Of a stretch of DNA of 10,332 bases, positions 1 through 6,086 are shown one piece after another. The translations under genes were made by a program, and so were the position numbers. Position 1 is the stretch's first letter; each line of letters starts with the position of its first letter. The notes below the pieces were generated by a model. The model had not been told where the DNA came from, did no database searches, and was given only the letters and a program-made list of their open reading frames with translations. The DNA is taken from assembly GCA_937925895.1 (NCBI GenBank), contig CALANC010000165.1, forward strand, positions 1 to 10,332. Reading direction: 5' to 3'. The DNA comes from an uncultured Desulfobacterales bacterium (GTDB taxonomy: Bacteria > Desulfobacterota > Desulfobacteria > Desulfobacterales > UBA11574).

Positions 1-1029
1 TACGGGGAAAATGATCCTAAAAAAATTGATTACAGAATATTTAACGGTCAGACCCGAACGGTTGAGTTCCGGCTTAAGCAAATTATGGAAAAAAAATTCT
101 TTGACAGTGGCCTCGACCGTGAAACCCTTAAAATGTGGGTACAAGAATATAACCAATTTCAACCCGAAAACCGAATATCTTATGACGTTATCCGGCCGGT
201 GCTTCTTTTTCTGAAAAAAGCCTTGAACGTCAATCCCACCTTAATTTTGAACCAATGGTTCGATCGATATGAAACCGGTAAATTAAAAAGTGTTCCCCAA
301 AAAATATATGTCCAGACCATGGTATTAAAAGAAAGAGCGGAGAATGCTATAAAATCGGGACGCAGGGCTGAAATTGAAAAACTCAGAGAAGAAATTTACG
401 GAAAAAGAAAAGGGCTGACTCTTTATTCCGAGGTGGAAGAGGAGTTGAAATTCTTACAAAAATACGCCGGGAAGAGAACGTATGAATATTTAGGAAGGGG
501 CATCAGCGCCTACGAAAAACGGAAGTTAAAAAGGATTGCGACGCGGAGGGCTCGAAGAATTATCGACGCTTGCGATGCGTTCATCGGACACATGCCGGAT
601 TTACCTTTTATTTCTTTACCGAAATCATACCGGGAAAAGTGGATTAACAGGCTGCTGTCTGTGTTCAAGAGCCAAATCATAAATTTGCTTATTCAACGCG
701 AGGACCTAAACTTTGAAAGCGACATATTGACGCCTATGTATAGCCGGGAAGCATATAAAAAGGAACATAAAGGGCTTGTTCTATTCGATCAGGCATCCGA
801 TTATTTAGGAATAAGTAAAAAAGCCTTTGACCTGATGGTGGCAAATCATTGCGACATATTCAGGAGCGTCGGCACCTACATAAACAAATGGCATTTGTCG
901 GATCTTTATTTACAGGAGCTTACGGGAAAAAAATTTTTCAATTTTTTAACGGCAAAATATGAGCTTATGGCAAGAGTCGGAAGTTACCCAAGCCAAATCG
1001 CCAGTTGCATGAACCAATTCGCCGGTTAG
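1..1029 (+). CDS. Hypothetical protein, 5'-truncated, with a C-terminal excisionase/MerR-like HTH signature
   Basis: The reading frame is open from base 1 to the TAG at 1027-1029 (342 visible residues). The first in-frame ATG is at 85, but it has no Shine-Dalgarno upstream and the 28 codons before it read as ordinary protein, so the true start probably lies outside the window. The protein is Lys/Arg-rich and mostly helical. A basic stretch (EKRKLKRIATRRARRI) lies near the middle, preceded by a charged segment (AEIEKLREEIYGKRKG). About 80 residues from the C-terminus, LFDQASDYLGIS-KKAFDLMV, followed by a short gap and INKWHLSDL, fits the spacing of excisionase/MerR-type helix-turn-helix domains. 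That suggests DNA binding; it is a pattern-based inference. There is no signal peptide or membrane segment in the visible part. The gene ends 13 bp before a convergent gene. I do not recognise the family and assign no function. Confidence 0.75.
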   Translation, partial: YGENDPKKIDYRIFNGQTRTVEFRLKQIMEKKFFDSGLDRETLKMWVQEYNQFQPENRISYDVIRPVLLFLKKALNVNPTLILNQWFDRYETGKLKSVPQKIYVQTMVLKERAENAIKSGRRAEIEKLREEIYGKRKGLTLYSEVEEELKFLQKYAGKRTYEYLGRGISAYEKRKLKRIATRRARRIIDACDAFIGHMPDLPFISLPKSYREKWINRLLSVFKSQIINLLIQREDLNFESDILTPMYSREAYKKEHKGLVLFDQASDYLGISKKAFDLMVANHCDIFRSVGTYINKWHLSDLYLQELTGKKFFNFLTAKYELMARVGSYPSQIASCMNQFAG

Positions 1030-1042
1030 ATGTGATTTTCTG

Positions 1043-1435
1043 CTAGCCTTTCTTCATTGAATCCACGTTTTCCTCATGCTGGACTTTTATCGCCTCGAGG
1101 AAAAGATGAGGGGATCCGGCCGGCAAAAGGTGGCGGAACTCACGAATTTTTCGCGCCACCCACTCTTGACCACGAATTAGAAGTTCTGTCTTTTCCTCTA
1201 AACTATCCAAAGCACGGACCTTGTCGGCAAAGCTCCCCGTCTTCTGGCCGGGTTCCGAACCGAGATCATGGATGAGACTCACCAGTATGCGACAGTTGAG
1301 GCCTTCGTCCCGTAGAAATTTTTTCAGGAGCTCCTGGAGAGGTTGGTCCTCCGTTTGGGTGATCAACTCCTTAAGTACTTCTACGCCGGCGCGCTCCGCT
1401 TCAAGGATTAAATTGTAAAAATCTACAAGTTTCAT
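1043..1435 (-). CDS. Small ferritin-like helical protein (DUF6306-type)
   Basis: A 130-residue, cytosolic, all-helical protein beginning MKLVDFYNLILEAERAG. The pattern resembles the ferritin-like DUF6306 family as I remember it: an LLEAERAG-like first helix, LRDEGLNCRIL in the second, IRGQEWVARKIRE in the third, and a terminal helix with VQHEEN. Candidate metal-binding residues are Glu12/Glu14, Glu44, His56, Glu114 and His120, but metal binding is untested for this protein. ATG 1435 is chosen because AGGAGGT lies 5 nt upstream. An upstream in-frame start at 1537 would put this ribosome binding site inside the gene and overlap the divergent neighbour. The gene is divergent from the HPr-domain gene and converges with the truncated gene to its left. 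The biochemical role is unknown; family assignment is from memory of its motifs. Confidence 0.8.
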   Translation of the reverse strand: MKLVDFYNLILEAERAGVEVLKELITQTEDQPLQELLKKFLRDEGLNCRILVSLIHDLGSEPGQKTGSFADKVRALDSLEEKTELLIRGQEWVARKIREFRHLLPAGSPHLFLEAIKVQHEENVDSMKKG

Positions 1436-1440
1436 GAGAG

Positions 1441-1447
1441 ACCTCCT
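1441..1447 (-). promoter_or_regulatory. Strong ribosome binding site fixing the DUF6306-type gene start
   Basis: On the minus strand AGGAGGT is followed by CTCTC and then ATG at 1435. It is a near-perfect anti-16S match at 5-nt spacing and decides against the in-frame start at 1537. Confidence 0.85.
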
Positions 1448-1451
1448 GCGT

Positions 1452-1495
1452 AAATATTTGACAGTCAGCAAATATTTTCGTAATATGGATCCATA
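1452..1495 (+). promoter_or_regulatory. Promoter of the HPr-domain gene with two overlapping palindromes
   Basis: TTGACA at 1458-1463 and TAATAT at 1481-1486 are separated by exactly 17 bp, a good sigma70-type layout about 36 bp before the ATG at 1523. A perfect 9-bp inverted repeat, AAATATTTG (1452-1460) and CAAATATTT (1469-1477), embraces the -35 box. A perfect 12-bp palindrome TATGGATCCATA (1484-1495) covers the end of the -10 box and the expected start point. Since the spacer lies between divergent genes, either palindrome could be an operator acting on both. No equally clear promoter was seen for the minus-strand gene. Confidence 0.6.
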
Positions 1496-1522
1496 GATAA
1501 TCTTTTTTATATGGGATAAAAA

Positions 1523-2836
1523 ATGAAATTTCAACAACCAGTTGGTGACATCTCGTTTGCCGAGAAGATCAGTATATTTTCCAAGGATTATTTAAAATGC
1601 TTTGTCTATATAACAAAATTTAGTTCACCCCGATATCTCTTCACCAAGATGCTTTTTTCAAAACTGATCGGCACTTCACAGATTCTGGAAGACTTCCTCG
1701 ATTATCACGGTGCCAAAAACAGCAATGAATGGTATTTCTACCGGGAGCTTTCGGCTGCTGTCCGCCATTTTAGCCTCGCGGGCTACTCACAGACACATAT
1801 TTTAAATCGTCTTGTTTTCTATGGCCTTCCGGATTCCGATACTTTTGAAAAAGAAGGGACTGCTACCCTCTTTTTTTTAAGAAAGACGCTTATGAAACTG
1901 GCTCCGATTATTATTGAAGAGGCTCGGCGACTGAAGATACCTATTCCAGAAGAAAGTTACGAGATGGAAGATTTCCCCGGGATTACAACCAGCGAAATGC
2001 TATATTATGACATCGATGATTTGGACAAGGACCTTCAGAAGATAAATATTGTCAAAATTGCCAATGAATTCTTGAGCATTTCGGCAACATTTGAAGAGCT
2101 GGGGTTTTATAAGCCCTACGATTTTGCAGAAATATTAACCATTGTACCTGACAGGATCAATGAAGTTGAAATGAGGCGGTTTGAGTTGCTGGTACACAAT
2201 CTACAGTCTTCCTTTGACACATATGTCATCCACGGTGGTTACCGTTTCGGTAACCGAAAACTCAAGGACCTGCGCGGTTATTTCTCGGTCGTATTTCACC
2301 TTCTCCAAGTGATGGGGCGGCTGCTACATTTTTACGAGCGGCACCTTCACGAGGCAGGATATAAAAACATCTACAAAAAAGTTCAAGATTACTTATCCGT
2401 TTTGATTATCCCCGAAACGCTCCTTGACCGGACCATTAATTACGGCCTTTATTATGTCTGTCATTACCTGGCAATAGGGAAAGAGCTGGCCCGCGAAATT
2501 CTGAATGAAAATATCGAGCGATCGTCCATTACCGTTCGTGTACCTGAGAAGCTTGGCTTTCACAGCAGACCCAGCCTGCTGGTGGCAAAGACGGTCAGAC
2601 ATTACGGGGGGCAGGTGGAGTTGTGTGTCGGCGAGGACCGATTTGATGCCAGCAGTATCCTCGATATCCAGTGGGCAGGGGGAAAGATTCAGAAGGAAAA
2701 TATTACCGAAGTAACCTTTGAAGGCGACGAGCGGGCTTTAAGGGATATCGAAATCCTGGCCAATGTCAATTACGGCGAAGACTCAATGGGGAAAGGAATT
2801 CCTCTGCCCAAGGAACTCAACTACCTCAGAGATTAG
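1523..2836 (+). CDS. HPr-like phosphocarrier domain fused to a large helical N-terminal domain
   Basis: A 437-residue protein. Residues about 336-415 match the HPr (PtsH) fold: ITVRVPEKLGFHSRPSLL corresponds to the HPr phospho-histidine motif (GLHARP in canonical HPr), placing the candidate phospho-acceptor at His347. ASSILDI then corresponds to the Ser46 region of Gram-positive HPr, with Ser378 the likely equivalent. A typical HPr is about 85-90 residues, so about 335 residues are extra. These are helical and aromatic-rich (for example RGYFSVVFHLLQVMGRLLHFYERHL), without a signal peptide, and I do not recognise them as a known domain. A tail of about 20 residues follows the HPr part. The ATG has GGGA 8 nt upstream and lies downstream of a good promoter. 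No EI or EII gene is in the window, so sugar transport is not implied; a regulatory phosphorelay role is an inference. Confidence 0.85.
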   Translation: MKFQQPVGDISFAEKISIFSKDYLKCFVYITKFSSPRYLFTKMLFSKLIGTSQILEDFLDYHGAKNSNEWYFYRELSAAVRHFSLAGYSQTHILNRLVFYGLPDSDTFEKEGTATLFFLRKTLMKLAPIIIEEARRLKIPIPEESYEMEDFPGITTSEMLYYDIDDLDKDLQKINIVKIANEFLSISATFEELGFYKPYDFAEILTIVPDRINEVEMRRFELLVHNLQSSFDTYVIHGGYRFGNRKLKDLRGYFSVVFHLLQVMGRLLHFYERHLHEAGYKNIYKKVQDYLSVLIIPETLLDRTINYGLYYVCHYLAIGKELAREILNENIERSSITVRVPEKLGFHSRPSLLVAKTVRHYGGQVELCVGEDRFDASSILDIQWAGGKIQKENITEVTFEGDERALRDIEILANVNYGEDSMGKGIPLPKELNYLRD

Positions 2837-2924
2837 CTCGCATATTTCCTAAAATATCCGGTTTGGGCAGGAAAAACGGGGCAAGAGAAAATACTTTCGC
2901 TTACCCCCATTCCCCAAATAGTCA

Positions 2925-3014
2925 TTCAAGTTTCGCACCCTGAATTTAATCGCAATCCACAGCGGAACGGCTGGATACCCGGCTTTGTTGTAGGAAAGGG
3001 GTGCGAAACTTGAA
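2925..3014. repeat. 90-bp element with perfect 16-bp terminal inverted repeats (copy 1)
   Basis: The left terminus TTCAAGTTTCGCACCC (2925-2940) is the exact reverse complement of the right terminus (2999-3014). The 58-bp interior holds a small hairpin, CAGC (2960-2963) and GCTG (2970-2973). The element fills the space between two convergent genes, so its transcript could fold into a terminator-like hairpin from either side, although no U-tract follows. A diverged copy lies at about 6264-6345, which marks it as a dispersed repeat rather than a local terminator. It carries no coding capacity; short reading frames across it are not convincing. Confidence 0.8.
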
Positions 3015-3041
3015 CGGTTGGCTTTGGGTTCCTCCGATTTT

Positions 3042-3245
3042 TTACCCCTTGTCTCTGAGGTCTTTGATGCGTTCAGCAATCCCCTCGAGTTCCTTCGTCA
3101 GCTGCTTTTTATAGTTTTCAAGACATTCTTGTTCTTCTTTTGAGGAGAAGAAACGACGGAATCCGGGTCCGCATCCGCACCCGCAACACCCGCAGGTACA
3201 AGCTGATATATCTGTGTACCTCGGAATTTCTCTTATCTGACACAT
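3042..3245 (-). CDS. Small Cys-rich protein with a C-terminal coiled coil, paired with the ArsR regulator
   Basis: A 67-residue protein with eight cysteines, seven of them in the N-terminal third (Cys2, 16, 18, 20, 21, 23, 25) within CTCGCCGCGCG, plus Cys41. Residues 38-67 form a charged amphipathic helix ending ERIKDLRDKG. Both parts resemble the C-terminus of the adjacent ArsR protein, which has CTCGCKG followed by an analogous helix ending ARIEELKNKG. The aligned positions Y-(3)-L-(2)-EL-(5)-RI-(2)-L coincide with no gap. The Cys cluster suggests binding of a soft metal or Fe-S/thiol chemistry; this is inference. The start is fixed by an exceptional Shine-Dalgarno. DUF5320-type small proteins share a similar C-terminal helix and are a possible relative. 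It lies 79 bp downstream of arsR on the same strand. Confidence 0.8.
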   Translation of the reverse strand: MCQIREIPRYTDISACTCGCCGCGCGPGFRRFFSSKEEQECLENYKKQLTKELEGIAERIKDLRDKG

Positions 3246-3251
3246 TTTGAA

Positions 3252-3261
3252 TCACCTCCTT
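3252..3261 (-). promoter_or_regulatory. Full-length Shine-Dalgarno of the Cys-rich protein gene
   Basis: The minus strand reads AAGGAGGTGA, 10 consecutive bases complementary to the 3' end of 16S rRNA, 6 nt before ATG 3245. Such an extended match suggests strong translation, in contrast with the arsR gene, which has no visible ribosome binding site. Confidence 0.85.
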
Positions 3262-3277
3262 TCTCCAACACCTATTA

Positions 3278-3301
3278 TTAAGTTGTTTAGTAGATACTTA
3301 A
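3278..3301. promoter_or_regulatory. Putative ArsR-type operator upstream of the Cys-rich protein gene
   Basis: In the 79-bp gap after arsR, TTAAGT (3278-3283) and ACTTAA (3296-3301) form an inverted repeat 12 bp apart. The word TTAGTA-GA-TACTTAA (3287-3301) reuses the same half-sites as the palindrome in front of arsR. This suggests that one regulator binds both places. The gap is AT-rich and could contain a promoter, but no -35/-10 pair stands out. Confidence 0.5.
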
Positions 3302-3324
3302 TTATTAAGGTAAAAAAAGGGAGG

Positions 3325-3750
3325 TTATCCCTTATTTTTCAGTTCTTCGATTCGTGCCTGCACGTTTTTTAGCTCTTCCTGAAGCTCCTGCTCGTATTTT
3401 TTCAGAACGGAAAATTTGTCCTCGGCTTCAGTCACTTCGGCTTGGCGGAACCGCTCGGAACCTTTGCACCCGCAGGTGCAAACCGAGGAAAGGATTTCTC
3501 CACATTTTTCAAGTGCAACCGGATCTATTTCATAGGGTATCCAGTAGCCTTTTCGTTCATTGCGAACCAAGCCGGCGTGTTTGAGAATCTTCAAGTGTTG
3601 GGAAACGGCAGAGGGGGTGACACCCAATGTCTCTGACATTTCGTTTGCACCGAGAGGCCCCTTGTTTTTCAAGAGTTCGATGATCTTAATACGGGTTTCC
3701 ACACCCAGAACTTTAAATAATTCGGCTTGTTTTTTTCCCATGGCATTCAC
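3325..3750 (-). CDS. ArsR/SmtB-family transcriptional regulator with CTCGC motif and coiled-coil tail
   Basis: A winged-helix regulator of up to 141 residues. Residues 9-75 form the ArsR core: AELFKVLGVETRIKIIELL, then the HTH LGANEMSETLGVTPSAVSQH, recognition helix LKILKHAGLV, and wing RNERKGYWIPYEID. After the core come Cys83, Cys91, Cys93 and Cys95 (VCTCGCKG), a plausible metal or thiol sensor site. A charged coiled coil (about 105-141) follows that ordinary ArsR proteins of about 100-120 residues lack. Family members are dimeric repressors released by metal or oxidation. The start is uncertain: GTG 3750 opens the frame and ATG 3741 is three codons later, neither with a Shine-Dalgarno. The gene has its own promoter, and an operator overlapping it implies autoregulation. 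It lies 169 bp after fadJ. The inducer is not deducible. Confidence 0.9.
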   Translation of the reverse strand: MNAMGKKQAELFKVLGVETRIKIIELLKNKGPLGANEMSETLGVTPSAVSQHLKILKHAGLVRNERKGYWIPYEIDPVALEKCGEILSSVCTCGCKGSERFRQAEVTEAEDKFSVLKKYEQELQEELKNVQARIEELKNKG

Positions 3751-3754
3751 ATAA

Positions 3755-3799
3755 TTAAGTATTAGCTTAAATACTAAATCAAAACGGCACGCTTGTCAA
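3755..3799 (-). promoter_or_regulatory. arsR promoter with an overlapping palindromic operator
   Basis: On the minus strand a perfect TTGACA (3794-3799) is followed after 17 bp by TAGTAT (3771-3776). The -10 box lies inside a 23-bp imperfect palindrome (3755-3777) with arms AGTATT (3758-3763) and AATACT (3770-3775). A repressor bound there would block RNA polymerase, the usual ArsR autoregulatory layout. The expected start point is only about 12-15 nt before GTG 3750, so the leader is very short and lacks a ribosome binding site. Confidence 0.7.
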
Positions 3800-3896
3800 G
3801 CTTTTTTTTAAGCATTGATTGCCTTGTCCAAGATTAAAGAATTTGATCAGTATAATTGAAGCTCAAGGTCTCAAAAGACGGAAATTCTTTCTAATT

Positions 3897-3917
3897 GGAG
3901 TGCTTTGCGACAAAGCG
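3897..3917 (-). terminator. Hairpin directly after the fadJ stop codon, possible transcript end
   Basis: GCTTTG (3902-3907) and CAAAGC (3911-3916) form a perfect stem with a CGA loop. With G-U pairs the stem can extend to about 11 bp towards 3897 and 3921. It begins at the TGA of fadJ. There is no run of T residues after it on the minus strand, so a Rho-independent terminator is not certain; an mRNA-stabilising 3' hairpin is an alternative. Confidence 0.4.
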
Positions 3918-3919
3918 CT

Positions 3920-6055
3920 TCAGTCATGGAAGGATGTTCCATTTTCAACCATTGTTTTCAGTAAGTCCGGAGGGTTAAAGCGCGAACCGTAATTTTCAGC
4001 CAGCTCTTTTGATTTTTCGACAAACTCCTTAACGCCGTAATCGTTGATAAACTGGAGAACCCCTCCTTTAAAGGGGGCAAAACCCCATCCGAAAATACTG
4101 CCGATATTGGCGTCAGCCACGCTGATGACCACATTTTCTTCAAAGCAACGGGCAGCTTCGATTGCCTGGATGAACATCATGCGCCTCATCATCTCTTCTT
4201 GAGATAATTCCCGGTCAGCCGGAGAAAAATGCTTTTGGAGTTCAGGCCAAAGGTATTTTTTTCCGTCAAGAGGATATTCATAAAACCCTTTCTTATCTTT
4301 CTTTCCCGGCCGGTTGAACTCTCTTGCCATTTTTATCACGACCTCTTCACCCGGATGGGTAACGTATTCCTTTCCTTCATCGACAAAATCTTTTTTCGTT
4401 TGCTCGATGATATGTAAAACAAGTGAAATGCTGACCTCATCCATTATTGCAAGGGGTCCGACCGGCATACCCGCTTTTAATCCGGCTGATTCAATGGCGC
4501 TGGGATGCTGTCCCTCCTTGAGTAGGGCTAGTCCTTCCATGGTATAGGTCGAAAACACACGTGAGGTATAAAAACCACGACTGTCGTTTACCACGATCGG
4601 CGTCTTTTGGATTTGTTGGACAAAATCGAACGCCCTTGCCAGTGTTTCCTGGCTGGTTTTTTTGCCCACGATAATTTCCACCAAAGGCATTCGTTCAACC
4701 GGAGAAAAGAAGTGTAGCCCGATAAAATTGTGCGGTCGAGCGGCGTGTTCTGCCAACCCCGTAATGGGAAGTGTGGACGTATTGGAAGAGAAAATAGCTG
4801 TGTCCGAGATTTTCCCTTCAGCTTCGCGGGTAACTTGGGCTTTTAATTCGCGATCTTCAAAGACGGCCTCAATAATTATATCGCATTCCTTTAGATCATC
4901 GGCTTTTTCCGTGGTCAAAATGCGATTCAACACAGCCATTTTTCTTTCAGGCGTTATTCTACCTTTGCGGCATTGTTTTTCCAACAGATTAGTAGAATGT
5001 TGTTTTCCTTTTTCAGCTATTTCTGTGGAAATATCTTTAAGGACTACTTCAATATCACAAGTCGCCGTTACATGTGAGATTCCCGCCCCCATCATTCCGG
5101 CACCTAATATTCCTACTTTTTTGACCCGGCTTTTTTCGTATCCTGCCGGGCGGCTCTTTCCCTTTTTGATTGCGTTCAATTGATACCAGAAAGCATTGAT
5201 CATATTTTTGGCAACTTTGCCTGTGGCCGTTTGGGCGAAATATCGGGATTCAACTCGACTGGCCGTATCAAAATCGATCCAGCCCCCTTCATAAACGCAG
5301 GCAAGAATATGTTGAGCTGCAGGGTAATTCCCCCTGGTTTTTTGATTCACCATGGCAGGGACCAGGGCCCATAATTGAGAAATATTCGGATCATGATTGT
5401 CCCCGCCGGGCCAGCTAAAATCAGGTTGATCCCATGGCTGTTTGCTTTCTGGATGGGTTAAAATCCATTTACTTGCCTTTTCCATCAAATGGGGAATGTC
5501 ATCGGCCAGGTCATCGATCAGACCTATCTTCAAGGCGCTTTCCGGATCGAATTCTTTTCCCTCCAACAATATGGGAAGTGCATTTTGGATGCCGATCATC
5601 CGGGGCAATCTTTGCGTACCCCCGCCACCGGGGAAAACCCCCAGCTTGACTTCCGGAAGTCCGATTTTGATTGTCGGATTGTTCAGCGAGATACGGTGAT
5701 GGCATGCCAGCGTCAATTCATATCCGCCGCCAAGGGCGGATCCGTTGATAGCAGCCACTACAGGCTTGTTCATGGTTTCTAATTTTCTCATGATGGCTTT
5801 GAACCCTTCCAACCATTCCATCATTTCTCGGGGATCCGTCACCATATATAAATTGTCGAGGTCCGCTCCGGCCAAAAAGTCATTCTTCTTGGAAGTAAGA
5901 ACAACACCTTTAAGACTATCTTCAGAAGAGAGCTTTTGAGTTACGGTTTTTAACGCATTCAGAAGACTATCATTAATTACATTTTGAGAACGGTTTTCCA
6001 TATCCATGCTCAAAACGACGATACCCTTGTCATCTTTTTCATAATGTATGGTCAT
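3920..6055 (-). CDS. fadJ: Multifunctional beta-oxidation enzyme: enoyl-CoA hydratase / 3-hydroxyacyl-CoA dehydrogenase (FadJ/FadB type)
   Basis: A 711-residue fusion, close to the usual 710-730 of FadB/FadJ. It hydrates 2-enoyl-CoA and then oxidises (3S)-3-hydroxyacyl-CoA with NAD in the cytosol. The crotonase domain spans about 1-190. It has FLAGADL for the oxyanion hole and two catalytic glutamates, Glu113 in LGGGYEL and Glu135 in GLPEVKLG, matching Glu119 and Glu139 of E. coli FadB. The dehydrogenase part begins near 312 with the NAD-binding GILGAGMMGAG. It continues with EAVFEDRELK and SSNTSTLPI. GLHFFSPVERMPLVEII carries the His448/Glu460 dyad, and two C-terminal 3HCDH domains follow. 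ATG 6055 is chosen because AGAGG lies 4 nt upstream. The frame stays open to 6133, but those codons read through the arm of a palindromic repeat. The thiolase gene upstream supplies the next reaction. FadB and FadJ cannot be separated securely here. Confidence 0.93.
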   Translation of the reverse strand: MTIHYEKDDKGIVVLSMDMENRSQNVINDSLLNALKTVTQKLSSEDSLKGVVLTSKKNDFLAGADLDNLYMVTDPREMMEWLEGFKAIMRKLETMNKPVVAAINGSALGGGYELTLACHHRISLNNPTIKIGLPEVKLGVFPGGGGTQRLPRMIGIQNALPILLEGKEFDPESALKIGLIDDLADDIPHLMEKASKWILTHPESKQPWDQPDFSWPGGDNHDPNISQLWALVPAMVNQKTRGNYPAAQHILACVYEGGWIDFDTASRVESRYFAQTATGKVAKNMINAFWYQLNAIKKGKSRPAGYEKSRVKKVGILGAGMMGAGISHVTATCDIEVVLKDISTEIAEKGKQHSTNLLEKQCRKGRITPERKMAVLNRILTTEKADDLKECDIIIEAVFEDRELKAQVTREAEGKISDTAIFSSNTSTLPITGLAEHAARPHNFIGLHFFSPVERMPLVEIIVGKKTSQETLARAFDFVQQIQKTPIVVNDSRGFYTSRVFSTYTMEGLALLKEGQHPSAIESAGLKAGMPVGPLAIMDEVSISLVLHIIEQTKKDFVDEGKEYVTHPGEEVVIKMAREFNRPGKKDKKGFYEYPLDGKKYLWPELQKHFSPADRELSQEEMMRRMMFIQAIEAARCFEENVVISVADANIGSIFGWGFAPFKGGVLQFINDYGVKEFVEKSKELAENYGSRFNPPDLLKTMVENGTSFHD

Positions 6056-6059
6056 AATA

Positions 6060-6064
6060 CCTCT
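6060..6064 (-). promoter_or_regulatory. Ribosome binding site fixing the fadJ start
   Basis: AGAGG followed by TATT and ATG 6055 on the minus strand. It supports the 711-residue form over the 737-residue reading from 6133, whose first codons lie in repeat DNA. Confidence 0.75.
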
Positions 6065-6086
6065 TACATTTAAATTTGATGATCCT

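Noticed and set aside
11..214. A 67-codon plus-strand frame at the left edge
   Set aside because: It is in another frame of the larger gene that is open from base 1, with composition typical of a shadow frame.
1436..1537. A 34-residue N-terminal extension of the DUF6306-type protein
   Set aside because: It would cover the strong AGGAGGT ribosome binding site and the promoter of the divergent gene, and overlap that gene's start.
2849..3079. A 76-codon minus-strand frame between the convergent genes
   Set aside because: It is built mostly from the inverted-repeat element, overlaps the 3' end of the Cys-rich gene and has no recognisable protein pattern.
3791..3809. GCTTGTCAAGC followed by T residues on the plus strand, resembling an intrinsic terminator
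   Set aside because: The usable stem is only about 3 bp once a realistic loop is allowed, no plus-strand gene ends nearby, and the bases form the arsR -35 box.
4662..5183. A 173-codon plus-strand open frame antisense to fadJ
   Set aside because: It lies entirely inside the well-supported dehydrogenase domain on the other strand, has no ribosome binding site and reads like shadow translation.
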